Shown: one piece after another, positions 11,801-18,446 of the stretch
Position numbering within the stretch: position 1 is the first letter of the stretch
Layout: every line of letters begins with the position of its first letter
Assembly (NCBI RefSeq): GCF_000238275.3
Contig: NZ_AHCF03000003.1
Span: forward strand, 1,054,001 to 1,118,000
DNA from: Pseudoalteromonas undina
Lineage (GTDB): Bacteria > Pseudomonadota > Gammaproteobacteria > Enterobacterales > Alteromonadaceae
Length of the DNA: 64,000 nucleotides
Direction of reading: 5' to 3'
The notes under the pieces: generated by a model
The model's database searches: none
Told to the model about the DNA's origin: nothing
The model's input: the letters and a program-made list of their open reading frames with translations, nothing else
Translations under genes and position numbers: made by a program

Positions 11801-12075
11801 CGATTAGAGTAAGTGATTAGACGTTTAATACCTTCGGTACCTTCAAGGTTTTCTTCAATTTTTATAGTAATGCCTTCTTCCACTTCTTGTGGTGCGGCAC
11901 CAGGGTAAATAGCTTGTATACTTACCCAGTTACTTTCAAATTGAGGGAATGCTTGCTTACGAATTGTCAGCGCGGTTAATAACCCACCAATCAAGATAAA
12001 AATCATGATTAGGTTAGCTGCAACGGGGTTACGCGCAAACCACGCAATTAACCCTTTTTCATCAGTTGTGGTCAT
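8899..12075 (-). CDS. RND efflux transporter permease
   Basis: This is an inner-membrane proton-driven RND pump subunit of 1058 residues, close to the AcrB size. It opens with a transmembrane helix (ARNPVAANLIMIFILIGG), followed by a large periplasmic porter domain and the first cluster of helices carrying the proton-relay motif GIVVDDAIVVGE. A second porter domain comes next, then a second helix cluster with GIVVNDSLVMVDFV. It works with the membrane fusion protein gene four bases upstream; no outer-membrane channel gene is nearby, so a shared TolC is likely. The specific AcrB/MexB drug-binding motifs are not evident, so the substrate is unassigned (drug or small-molecule efflux, HAE-like). 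Confidence 0.93.
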   Translation of the reverse strand: MTTTDEKGLIAWFARNPVAANLIMIFILIGGLLTALTIRKQAFPQFESNWVSIQAIYPGAAPQEVEEGITIKIEENLEGTEGIKRLITYSNRGYAQAWVEIEEKYDAKEALDEIKAQVDSINTFPAGMERPVVQREKFQQEVMILALYGDMSYYQLKELGNDIKDELQNLPHVNLVDFYSGLDYEIGIEISPDKLREYGLTFRDVSNAVQSFSTNMSAGQIRSDTGYISMRVEKQAYRGGEFEKLPLITLPDGAQIKLGDVASINDGFEEGLLYSKYNGKNSLSFEIDASKDQDITVVAKVLKKYLADKADQLPAGVKLSPIVDLTYYLEGRLDMMVDNMVWGGILVMLVLALFLPLRLAFWVMMGLPVSFLGAFLFMPIGFLDITINMVSLFAFIIVLGIVVDDAIVVGESASAEIEKHGHSLNNVIRGVKRVAMPATFGVLTTIAAFLPQAMASGPSAAFSKAIGVVIILCLIFSLIESKLILPAHIAAMNPRKPNPKNPLHKLRNAVDSGLKHFVEHYYTPFIGRCIHYRYTVIIGFLCILIVSAGLFAGGMVKFVPNPKIPHDFPRISLEMNLASSEQATLETARKIENVLLSVDKELEQQYGQSMIRDLSVSLRGRTNASIMAILVEPHLRPIDTFELSTMWREKMPPLPGLKTLTIQDSIFGGGRDDGDVSFRLEGKNADELKEVSSKLKAKLQSMEGVGDVNDSLQSATDEVQLDLKPLAYSMGLTLADVASQVSFSYYGLEAQRILREGEEIKVMIRYPQSERNSISNIQDTRIITPAGAEVSLSEIAIVKLVDGVSSIRRENSNRTVNVWAAVNSDEVEPFAIAQEIRDVYLPALLKNYPGVKSNVAGRIQEEMESANEQLRDFAISLMIIFALLAIPLRSYSQPLIIMSVIPFGVVGAMFGHMALGMTMSGLSMFGIIAVAGIVVNDSLVMVDFVNKARAEGVAIKEAVMQAGARRFRAILLTSVTTFIGVMPIIMETSLQAKIVIPMAVSLAFGVLFATVITLILIPCQYVALEDLKRVIRKFRGKESTSDTKLSNTIMEDKTTPSH

Positions 12076-12078
12076 TGC

Positions 12079-13250
12079 TTACTCTCCTTTTAATGCAAGT
12101 TGAGTAACGTCTGGTTTGGTCACAGTGTCTTCAATTTTTACTGCCATTCCTTCGCTAGGGTATTCAAGAGCAGAAGTTATCAGTTGTTCTCCCTCTGCTA
12201 AGCCTTGATTAGCGATGACCATGCCATCTTGTTCGCGAATAATATTGAGTGTTTTAAATGACAAAGTTAAATCATCGTTTAACACTGCAATTTTATTATT
12301 TTTAACCAGATGATGAGGAACAACAATAGCGCCATTAACGGCGCGGCCTTCAATTGTAGCGTTTATGTATGAGCCAAAACGAAGTGGCTGAACCCCTTCA
12401 TATGGGGTTTGAAGTTGGGCAACTAAATAGCTCATTCGACTTTTTTGATCAATCACACCTTCGCTACGTACCACTTTAGCCTGCCATGTGGTTTCTTTAC
12501 CTGCATATTGCGCATTAAATTCAACTGTTGCACCTATGCCACCATTATTAAGGTATTGCAGCTCTTTATCGGCAACAGGTAAACGCACCTCGGCGACCTC
12601 AGTTGAACTAAGTGAACCAAAGCTATTACCAGGATTAACTACCGAACCTAAACTAATGCTGCGCTCGTTTATAATTGCATCGTAGGGGGCTTTAATATAT
12701 GTGCGTTCTAAATTACGCTTAGCACGTTTTACACTTGCTTGTGCTGAGCGATATCGCGCCATTTTTTCAGCTAATTGCGGTTTACGTAAATACAGTGCAG
12801 AGGCGGTGATATCACTTGAGTCTGCTTTAATGCGTTCCCATTCGGCTTTAGCAACATGCGCTTGTGCGCGTTCAATTTCGAGTGCTGAGCTTGCTTGGGC
12901 AAGGCCTGCTTCTGCTTCAATTAAATCAGCTTCGTAATCATTTGGATCAATTCGTGCTAAAATGTCGCCTTGCTTTACAAAGGCACCTTCAACAAATTGT
13001 CCTGCAACTGAAATAACTTGGCCACTCACCTGAGCAATCAATTCAGTGCGGTCTTTTGGTTGTACAATACCGTACGACTTTACATCGAGGGTAATTGCAT
13101 CAAGGTGAACTGGTTGTGCTGCAACCAAAGGACGCATGTCTTGGGGGGCTTTTCTTCAGGTGGCTTTTTCATTGCAGAAAAGCCTGCTGCGAGGCCAATG
13201 CCACCAACAAGGACCACGATCGGAAGTATTATTTGTTTTTTAGTCGCCAC
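12079..13250 (-). pseudogene. RND membrane fusion protein, frameshifted near the N-terminus
   Basis: This is the periplasmic adaptor of the RND pump. The main frame (13137-12079, 352 residues) contains the lipoyl/barrel-sandwich halves (IAQVSGQVISVAGQFVEGAFVKQGDILARID and YDAIINERSISLGSVV), an alpha-hairpin and a C-terminal beta-barrel. The membrane anchor (QIILPIVVLVGGIGLAAGF) is in a different frame just upstream. The frames join at a six-base G run on the plus strand (13143-13148); one more base would read KPPQDMRPLV. The likely start is GTG at 13250, with AAGGA seven bases upstream; an ATG at 13265 lacks such a site. The gene is either a pseudogene or a homopolymer undercall. The intact pump gene downstream favours the latter. 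Confidence 0.8.
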
Positions 13251-13421
13251 AGGGCATTCCTTCATAAATTGTGCTGATGGACTAATGATACGCAATAAAG
13301 TGTTTACAGTGTATTTGAAGATGTAACAAGTCATTGCACAAGGCGGTTACAAATAGAACGAAACACGCTATTTATGTACAAAGCAGCAACAAAACAATTG
13401 AAATTTATTACTGAGGTTAGA

Positions 13422-13685
13422 ATGAAAACACAATCAATGGCGTGCCGTTTAGGCTGTGGAGCATGTTGTATTGCGCCGAGTATTAGCTCGCCAATTCCAG
13501 GTATGCCAAACGGTAAAAAGGCCGGAGAACGTTGTATTCAGCTGGATGAACGAAATTTATGCAAGCTATTTGGTGATGAGTCGCGCCCAAAAGTGTGCAG
13601 TGACTTTAGTGCCACATTAGATGTATGCGGGACGACTAATGAACAAGCATTAACATTAATTACTGAATTAGAGCAATTAACCTAA
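13422..13685 (+). CDS. YkgJ-like cysteine cluster protein
   Basis: This small protein (87 residues) has the CxxxCxACC-type zinc/iron cluster motif of the YkgJ/UPF0153 family: CRLGCGACCIAPSIS near the N-terminus and later Cys residues in GERCIQL, NLCKLF and PKVCSDF. The biochemical function of the family is unknown; metal binding is inferred from the cysteines. The frame is open upstream to 13374, but the ATG at 13422 has GAGG six bases before it and begins just ahead of the conserved motif. It is divergent from the RND operon. Confidence 0.82.
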   Translation: MKTQSMACRLGCGACCIAPSISSPIPGMPNGKKAGERCIQLDERNLCKLFGDESRPKVCSDFSATLDVCGTTNEQALTLITELEQLT

Positions 13686-13739
13686 TTTATTGTATTAAAT
13701 ACACATATATTTACAATTAATACGCTTGAAAAGTGTTGA

Positions 13740-13936
13740 TAACCTGAACTCCGGGTAATAAATCCATCTCAAGCAGCTATTTGCAGCGCTAACTGCGTTG
13801 AATTTACTTGCAATAGGCTAGCTATTGACGCGTAATTTCGCCTTGTTTTCACTAAAAATATCTAGCTTGAGAAAATAAACATAAATATCATTTTGATTCG
13901 ATATGTTAGTAAATCTCTTAACCAGAGTTCAGGTTA
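13740..13936. mobile_element. MITE-like inverted-repeat element, about 197 bp
   Basis: The ends form imperfect 19-bp terminal inverted repeats: TAACCTGAACTC (13740-13751) and GAGTTCAGGTTA (13925-13936), extended inward by YGGKTAA. Flanking AAGTGT/ACACTT bases also pair once two bases are skipped. Inside are a second inverted pair, TCTCAAGC (13767-13774) with GCTTGAGA (13865-13872), and a hairpin CAATAG/CTATTG (13811-13827). No open reading frame is present. A non-autonomous transposable or REP-type element fits. No clear target duplication is seen. Confidence 0.55.
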
Positions 13937-14004
13937 GACACTTACTTTGTGTTTCTAAAATCCATACTCAGAGAAGACAATTACGTATCTACTTTACATT
14001 GTCG

Positions 14005-14217
14005 CTAGTGTTACCTCATTTACTTCTCATTCAATTCTTTCAGTTCATAATTTTTTAATTATCAATGCACAAAGAGGGCGAAGAGAAACTGCGCTTTTAG
14101 AGTGTGTGAGTTAGACACAAAGTTATTTGGCTTAGTTACTAGTGATTTCTCATTTTCTTCTCATTTTTTTTAATGATAAATGCATTAAGACGGCGAAGAG
14201 ATTCTGCGCTTTTAGAA
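14005..14217. repeat. Two copies of a REP-like repeat (CTGCGCTTTTAGA family)
   Basis: Two related units lie at 14005-14102 and 14139-14217. Each has CTAGTG, a CTCATT..CTTCTCAT segment, then AATGCA..AAGA.GGCGAAGAG...CTGCGCTTTTAGA. A third copy is at 31164-31255. The CTCATTTACYTCTC part is roughly the reverse complement of the AAGAGGYTAAGAG part, so a transcript could fold. No gene is encoded here; a reading frame at 14142-14435 overlaps the TonB receptor gene on the other strand and is probably spurious. Confidence 0.6.
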
Positions 14218-14285
14218 TACTTAGGGAGGGCTGCGAAATGAAGTTTCTAATTATGCTTTCTACTGGTCTGTTTCTTATTTTAATT

Positions 14286-14324
14286 AAAAAAACAAGCTCA
14301 GCGTGGAGTAAGCCCTCGCTGAGC
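14286..14324 (-). terminator. Terminator of the TonB receptor gene
   Basis: Stem GCTCAGCG (14296-14303) / CGCTGAGC (14317-14324); on the minus strand it is followed by TTGTTTTTTT. It lies immediately after the stop codon at 14332. Confidence 0.85.
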
Positions 14325-14331
14325 GATAAAG

Positions 14332-16185
14332 TTACCAGCTATACGTGGCACTTAGTGTATATTGTTCGCCGCGCCCTGGCGTGCCTGGAATTTCCTCAAA
14401 CGACTCATCCCACAAGTTATCAGCCGCAAGACTAATAAAGAAGTTAGGCAGGGCTGGCGGAGTTATTTTTACCGTCAGCTGAGTAAATAGCGCTTCGTCG
14501 CCTGAACGGCGCAGCGCATTGTTATGCTGTTTACGCCACTCATTATCTACACGAAACTCTAATATATCCATTGGGTTCCAAATCGCACCGAGTGTTACAC
14601 GATGATCAGGAAAATTTAAGGCATAAAAGCTAGCGTCAATATTTTCAGCGCCGTAGGTTTCTGTTTTATGTAAGTACGCATAGCTGGCAATAATTTCTGC
14701 GTTATCAAATTGTTTAGTGGCTAAAAACTCAAGGCCTGTAGTATCAATATCAACAGGCTGTGCAAATCGCGCTGAGCTTGAATCAAAGTTAAATGTCCAA
14801 TCGGTTAGGTTGTTATCTTTACGATAAAAAAGCGCGGAATTAAGCTGCCAGCTTTGTTGCTCAAGTAATAAGCCCAGCTCTAAGCTTTTGGTGGTTTCAC
14901 GCTCAAGGTTAGCGTTACTTCTAAACAAACCACCTGACTCACTGCCACCAATGGCGGTGTAGCCTGCTACTTGGCTTGCCTCGGCATACGACAAGTACAG
15001 CGTACGCTCAGTGCCATCGTTATTTTGGGTATTGAAACTAACATCACCAATCAGTGATAGCTCAGAATCATCACGACTGGTGTTATCAAATGCAGCCCCT
15101 AAACGCACCCTTAGTTGCTGATCACTTGCAAGTGATGCTGTGTACTCTGGTAATACACTAAGCTTAAAGTAGTTACGTGAAGTGAAATTATTTTCAAGGG
15201 TGGTGGAGTCAATACTGTCTTCTATATATTGCGCCGAGTAATTAACCGCAACTGACTTTGTTTGCGCATGACGACCTGAAATAGCCAATGATTTTACTTG
15301 TGTTTCATGAAATGCTTGGAACGCGCTTGGGTTTTCTCTTGAATAAACATAATGGTCGTTATGCTTGCGGTAATAAGCCGATACTTCAAATTCACTGTTG
15401 GTAGCATAGGCTTGTTTATGGTTGAGCATCCATAATTGAGTTTCTAAGTCTTCAGTTTCATTTACACCAAATGGGGTATAAAGGTTTGGCCAACCAAAAA
15501 ACTTTTCTTGCAAGCCGTAAAATAAATCAGTTTGTGAATCGCTCCCAGTTAACTGCACTCTGCCAGAAGTACGGGTAAAATCATGATCGCCAAAATCAAT
15601 TGAACCATCACTTTGTGAGTGCGAATATTCACCTTCAAAACCAATATGCCAATTAGCGTTTGCTTCAAGTGGAGTACTCACACCTGCATGAATTGTTTGT
15701 AGGTTAAAGTCATTTGAGCCAGCGCCCAAAGAGACACTGCCACCAGTTGTTATTGGTTTCCAAGCAAACGACACAGTACCCACAGAGCTATTCATGCCAT
15801 AAAGTGCGTTATCGGCTCCGGTTAATACACTAGCACCTGTTAGCATTTGTGGTGCAATAGGAATTTCTGCAAAATAGTGACCAGATTGCGGGTCGAGTAG
15901 AGTTGCACTGCCGACTCTAAAGCCGGTATTTTCAAAAATCCCCCCGCGTATCGTTACATCAGCTTGTGCTTCAGCCATATTGCGTGATTGCAAGTCAACA
16001 CGCGGGTCGTACTCTAAATTTGAAATAGGCGAATCAAATGTACCAACGGGTAAGGTATTGGCAGTGGGTGACGCTTCAATTGTTATTTGTTCTATGGTTG
16101 CTGTTTCTTTACTCTGCTCTGCATAAGCAACAGTTGAAATACTGGCTAGCACAGCCGGTATAATAAGGTGCGGGGCACGATTCAT
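14332..16185 (-). CDS. TonB-dependent outer-membrane receptor
   Basis: This is an outer-membrane active-transport receptor of 617 residues. It has a signal peptide ending near ASISTVAYAEQ, a possible TonB-box-like TIEQITIEAS, and a plug domain with DVTIRGG and a conserved DPQSGHYFAEIPIAP stretch. A beta-barrel follows, ending with an aromatic residue (TLSATYSW). The length and plug resemble the BtuB/vitamin B12 group more than siderophore receptors, but no cobalamin riboswitch precedes it and the substrate is unknown. It is monocistronic. A short palindrome upstream may be an operator. Confidence 0.88.
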   Translation of the reverse strand: MNRAPHLIIPAVLASISTVAYAEQSKETATIEQITIEASPTANTLPVGTFDSPISNLEYDPRVDLQSRNMAEAQADVTIRGGIFENTGFRVGSATLLDPQSGHYFAEIPIAPQMLTGASVLTGADNALYGMNSSVGTVSFAWKPITTGGSVSLGAGSNDFNLQTIHAGVSTPLEANANWHIGFEGEYSHSQSDGSIDFGDHDFTRTSGRVQLTGSDSQTDLFYGLQEKFFGWPNLYTPFGVNETEDLETQLWMLNHKQAYATNSEFEVSAYYRKHNDHYVYSRENPSAFQAFHETQVKSLAISGRHAQTKSVAVNYSAQYIEDSIDSTTLENNFTSRNYFKLSVLPEYTASLASDQQLRVRLGAAFDNTSRDDSELSLIGDVSFNTQNNDGTERTLYLSYAEASQVAGYTAIGGSESGGLFRSNANLERETTKSLELGLLLEQQSWQLNSALFYRKDNNLTDWTFNFDSSSARFAQPVDIDTTGLEFLATKQFDNAEIIASYAYLHKTETYGAENIDASFYALNFPDHRVTLGAIWNPMDILEFRVDNEWRKQHNNALRRSGDEALFTQLTVKITPPALPNFFISLAADNLWDESFEEIPGTPGRGEQYTLSATYSW

Positions 16186-16238
16186 ATCATTATTCTCATT
16201 TTATGCAGTGGCGCTAACAATTAAATACCTATCACTTT

Positions 16239-16252
16239 TTATCACATGATAA
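16239..16252. promoter_or_regulatory. Palindrome upstream of the TonB receptor gene, candidate operator
   Basis: TTATCA-CA-TGATAA, with two perfect 6-base arms, lies 54 bases upstream of the TonB receptor start. It does not match Fur or Zur consensus sequences that I know. A regulator-binding role is a guess from position and symmetry. Confidence 0.3.
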
Positions 16253-16387
16253 GGTAAGCTCACTAAGCTAGGGTGATTTTGGGCGCTATTGTACATTAAT
16301 GATAAAAAACTGCATTTGATAATCAAACCTAGCGTTACAAAATAGTAACTCTGCATCCTATAAATTATTTACATTGGTCACTTTATT

Positions 16388-16891
16388 ATGCAAATACAAC
16401 AATCGAGTCATTCATTAAATCAGCACACACTTTATTTTGCTGGTGGTTGCTTATGGGGCGTGCAAGAATTTATGAAGTATTTACCTGGAGTAGTGACTAC
16501 TGAGGCGGGGCGTGCCAATGGCACTAGTAACACAACACAAGGTGAATACGATGGCTATGCCGAATGCGTGAAAGTAACCTTTGATATTCAAGAAGTGACC
16601 TTAAATGAATTAATCGGCTATTTTTTTGAGATTATTGATCCATACAGTATCAATAAACAAGGTAACGATGTAGGCGAAAAATACCGCACCGCCATTTTTA
16701 GCCAAGACAGCAATCATTTAAACATCACCAGAGACTATATTAGCCAGCGTGATGATGCTGAAAAAATAGCGGTACAAGTAGCGCCACTGACTAATTATGT
16801 CCCTAGCGATCCCGACCATCAAGACCGTTTAACCAATCACCCTAATGATTATTGCCATATCCCAATTGATTTATTGCACAAGTATAAATAA
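16388..16891 (+). CDS. msrA: Peptide-methionine (S)-S-oxide reductase MsrA
   Basis: MsrA reduces methionine-S-sulfoxide in oxidised proteins using thioredoxin. The protein has 167 residues, a short form of the family. The catalytic motif is FAGGCLWGVQE (GCFWG with Phe replaced by Leu), followed by the conserved EYDGYAECVKVTFD and the IIDPYSINKQGNDVGEKYRTAIF block, equivalent to DPT..NRQGNDxGxQYRSxI. A second cysteine (DYCHIPIDL) near the C-terminus could resolve the sulfenic acid. It has no signal peptide. The position beside the TonB receptor gene seems incidental; the two genes are divergent. Confidence 0.92.
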   Translation: MQIQQSSHSLNQHTLYFAGGCLWGVQEFMKYLPGVVTTEAGRANGTSNTTQGEYDGYAECVKVTFDIQEVTLNELIGYFFEIIDPYSINKQGNDVGEKYRTAIFSQDSNHLNITRDYISQRDDAEKIAVQVAPLTNYVPSDPDHQDRLTNHPNDYCHIPIDLLHKYK

Positions 16892-16940
16892 CAACTTCAT
16901 TGGGGCGTATTTAAATAAAAAGTGCTGGTAACTAATGAAA

Positions 16941-17309
16941 CTAATTTTTGCCTCGTTTGTACTTTTTTTTATTTTTATCAGGCTTTTTCTTTTTTCGCGG
17001 GAACATATCTCTAAAAAGATAGGGCACAGCTAAAAAGTAGATCCCAGTTCCTAAGTAAAGAAAAAGGTAAAATAGATAAGTAAACGGCGACGCTGAAAAG
17101 AAATAAACGTCAGATTCGACCCGGTAATCTGTTGGGGTCAGAATATAGCCATCATGTATAAATTTTATCGCAAATAAAATAGATAAAAGGCCTAAAGCCC
17201 AAAAGACTAAAGAGAATGCGATTTGGTTCAATAGCATTCTAGTATTACTAATATTAGCGTGTTTTATTTTTTGCTTCTTTTTTGTTTTTTGATTATTTGA
17301 CCGTTTCAT
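16941..17309 (-). CDS. Small basic membrane protein, unknown function
   Basis: Not recognised. About 122 residues: a strongly basic N-terminus (SNNQKTKKKQKIKH), two or three hydrophobic segments (IAFSLVFWALGLLSILFAI and a second near FTYLFYLFLYLGTGIYFLAV), and a very lysine-rich tail (RKKKKPDKNKKK). The start at 17309 (MKRSNN) is preferred over a TTG nine bases upstream. Its start overlaps the end of the zinc-ribbon membrane protein gene by 17 bases, which suggests translational coupling. The low-complexity basic ends suggest contact with nucleic acid or membrane lipids, but nothing more can be said. Confidence 0.6.
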   Translation of the reverse strand: MKRSNNQKTKKKQKIKHANISNTRMLLNQIAFSLVFWALGLLSILFAIKFIHDGYILTPTDYRVESDVYFFSASPFTYLFYLFLYLGTGIYFLAVPYLFRDMFPRKKKKPDKNKKKYKRGKN

Positions 17310-17589
17310 GCTTACCAAAAAAAGTAATAATGATTGCTACCAGTATTCCTACCAAGCCAATGCTTGAAAACATTAGACTGTATTGGCTTTTAATATTGAA
17401 GATATTTAATAGGCTGGTTATTAACAATAAAAAAATACCAATAATTTTTATAATCGTGAGTGTTTTATTCAAACAAAACCATGTTTGACAAGAAGGGCAT
17501 TGTTTTTCAATAAAAATACTATTTTTGTTAATATTTTTTATATCTTTAGCTGCAAAATTACTTTTACAATTTGGGCACATTTCTTTCAT
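17293..17589 (-). CDS. Zinc-ribbon membrane protein, unknown function
   Basis: 98 residues. The N-terminus has two CxxC knuckles (MCPNCKS and QCPSCQTWFC), typical of a zinc ribbon, followed by two transmembrane segments (IIKIIGIFLLLITSLL and LMFSSIGLVGILVAIIITFF). AAAGGA precedes the ATG by five bases, so translation is credible. It lies first in a two-gene unit, overlapping the basic membrane protein gene. Function unknown; the layout resembles many short zinc-ribbon membrane proteins of unassigned role. Confidence 0.65.
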   Translation of the reverse strand: MKEMCPNCKSNFAAKDIKNINKNSIFIEKQCPSCQTWFCLNKTLTIIKIIGIFLLLITSLLNIFNIKSQYSLMFSSIGLVGILVAIIITFFGKHETVK

Positions 17590-17746
17590 TTTAATCCTTT
17601 AATTTATCTCACAATTCTAAACACTAGACTTACTAAACGTCTTATTGATTAAGCTTTATCCTTGTAACATGATTACTATAGCATTGAGCTATCACCTTGT
17701 TAATGTGTAACTTATTACTTTATAGGTAAACAGTTTTTAAGCCACA

Positions 17747-17774
17747 AAAAAGCCCGCAAACATGCGGGCTTTTA
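17747..17774. terminator. Bidirectional terminator after the DUF4136 lipoprotein gene
   Basis: Stem AGCCCGCA (17751-17758) / TGCGGGCT (17763-17770), with A-rich and T-rich flanks. On the minus strand it is followed by TTTTTTG, ending the lipoprotein transcript. Confidence 0.88.
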
Positions 17775-17789
17775 AATATTAATTAAAGT

Positions 17790-18341
17790 TTATTGCTGCG
17801 CTTTAGGCGGGAAGTTGCTTAAAATATTGGCAACCGTTTCCTTAATAGCGGCTTCACGTTGTGATGGGGTTTGTTTTTTCTTTAAACGACCATCTTTAGC
17901 ACCACGCCAAATTAGTTGGTTTGACTCACGGTCAATAATATCGATAACTAATGTGCCTACTTCGTACTCACGCGCGCTTACATCGTGGTTAAAGCCTGTG
18001 CCCCAGTAACCCCAACGTGCACCGTAGCCTACGTTAAAGCTGTCAACTTCAAGCTCTTTATCTACACTTGCGTGGTAGTTAACAAGTACATCAGCTTGCG
18101 CTACATCAACCAATTGCATACCTAATTGTTGGCTTAGTTGGTTGTTTACCGCATTGCGAACGCGTTTTTCCATAAGCCCACTGATTTGGTAGTTATTCGT
18201 GTCTTTGGTTAGACTCGCGTTTTCTACCCAAGCAAACGTTTTGTAGTTACTAAAGTTTGCTGATTTATCGTAATCCCAATCGGGTGTTTGTGTACAGGCG
18301 GTTAGTAATGCCAGTGCTGCGACAATAAATATGTGTTTCAT
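17790..18341 (-). CDS. DUF4136 lipoprotein
   Basis: 183 residues with a lipoprotein signal peptide (MKHIFIVAALALLTAC, lipobox LTAC). The body matches the DUF4136 pattern: PDWDYDKSANFSNYKTFAW near the start, a middle ADVLVNYHASVDKE, and the late VGTLVIDIIDRESNQLIWRGAKDG. The family consists of small periplasm-facing lipoproteins of unknown function in many Proteobacteria. It is the last gene before a terminator and follows mksB by 105 bases. It is unlikely to belong to the condensin system. Confidence 0.87.
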   Translation of the reverse strand: MKHIFIVAALALLTACTQTPDWDYDKSANFSNYKTFAWVENASLTKDTNNYQISGLMEKRVRNAVNNQLSQQLGMQLVDVAQADVLVNYHASVDKELEVDSFNVGYGARWGYWGTGFNHDVSAREYEVGTLVIDIIDRESNQLIWRGAKDGRLKKKQTPSQREAAIKETVANILSNFPPKAQQ

Positions 18342-18446
18342 TCCGTTTGCTCCAATAAAGTGCGTTTGTTTAAACTACCATGGGCGAGGGTAATTTAAAA
18401 TTTATAAAATAAGTGTAACTGGCTAAGATGAATAGCCAATTAATTA

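Noticed and set aside
14142..14435. A 97-codon frame antisense to the end of the TonB receptor gene, with a GGGAGG site before an internal ATG at 14238.
   Set aside because: It runs across the receptor terminator and into the antisense of the receptor coding region, and its translation shows no family features.
16186..16387. A cobalamin riboswitch upstream of the TonB receptor gene.
   Set aside because: I looked for B12-box-like sequence and a long structured leader and saw none.
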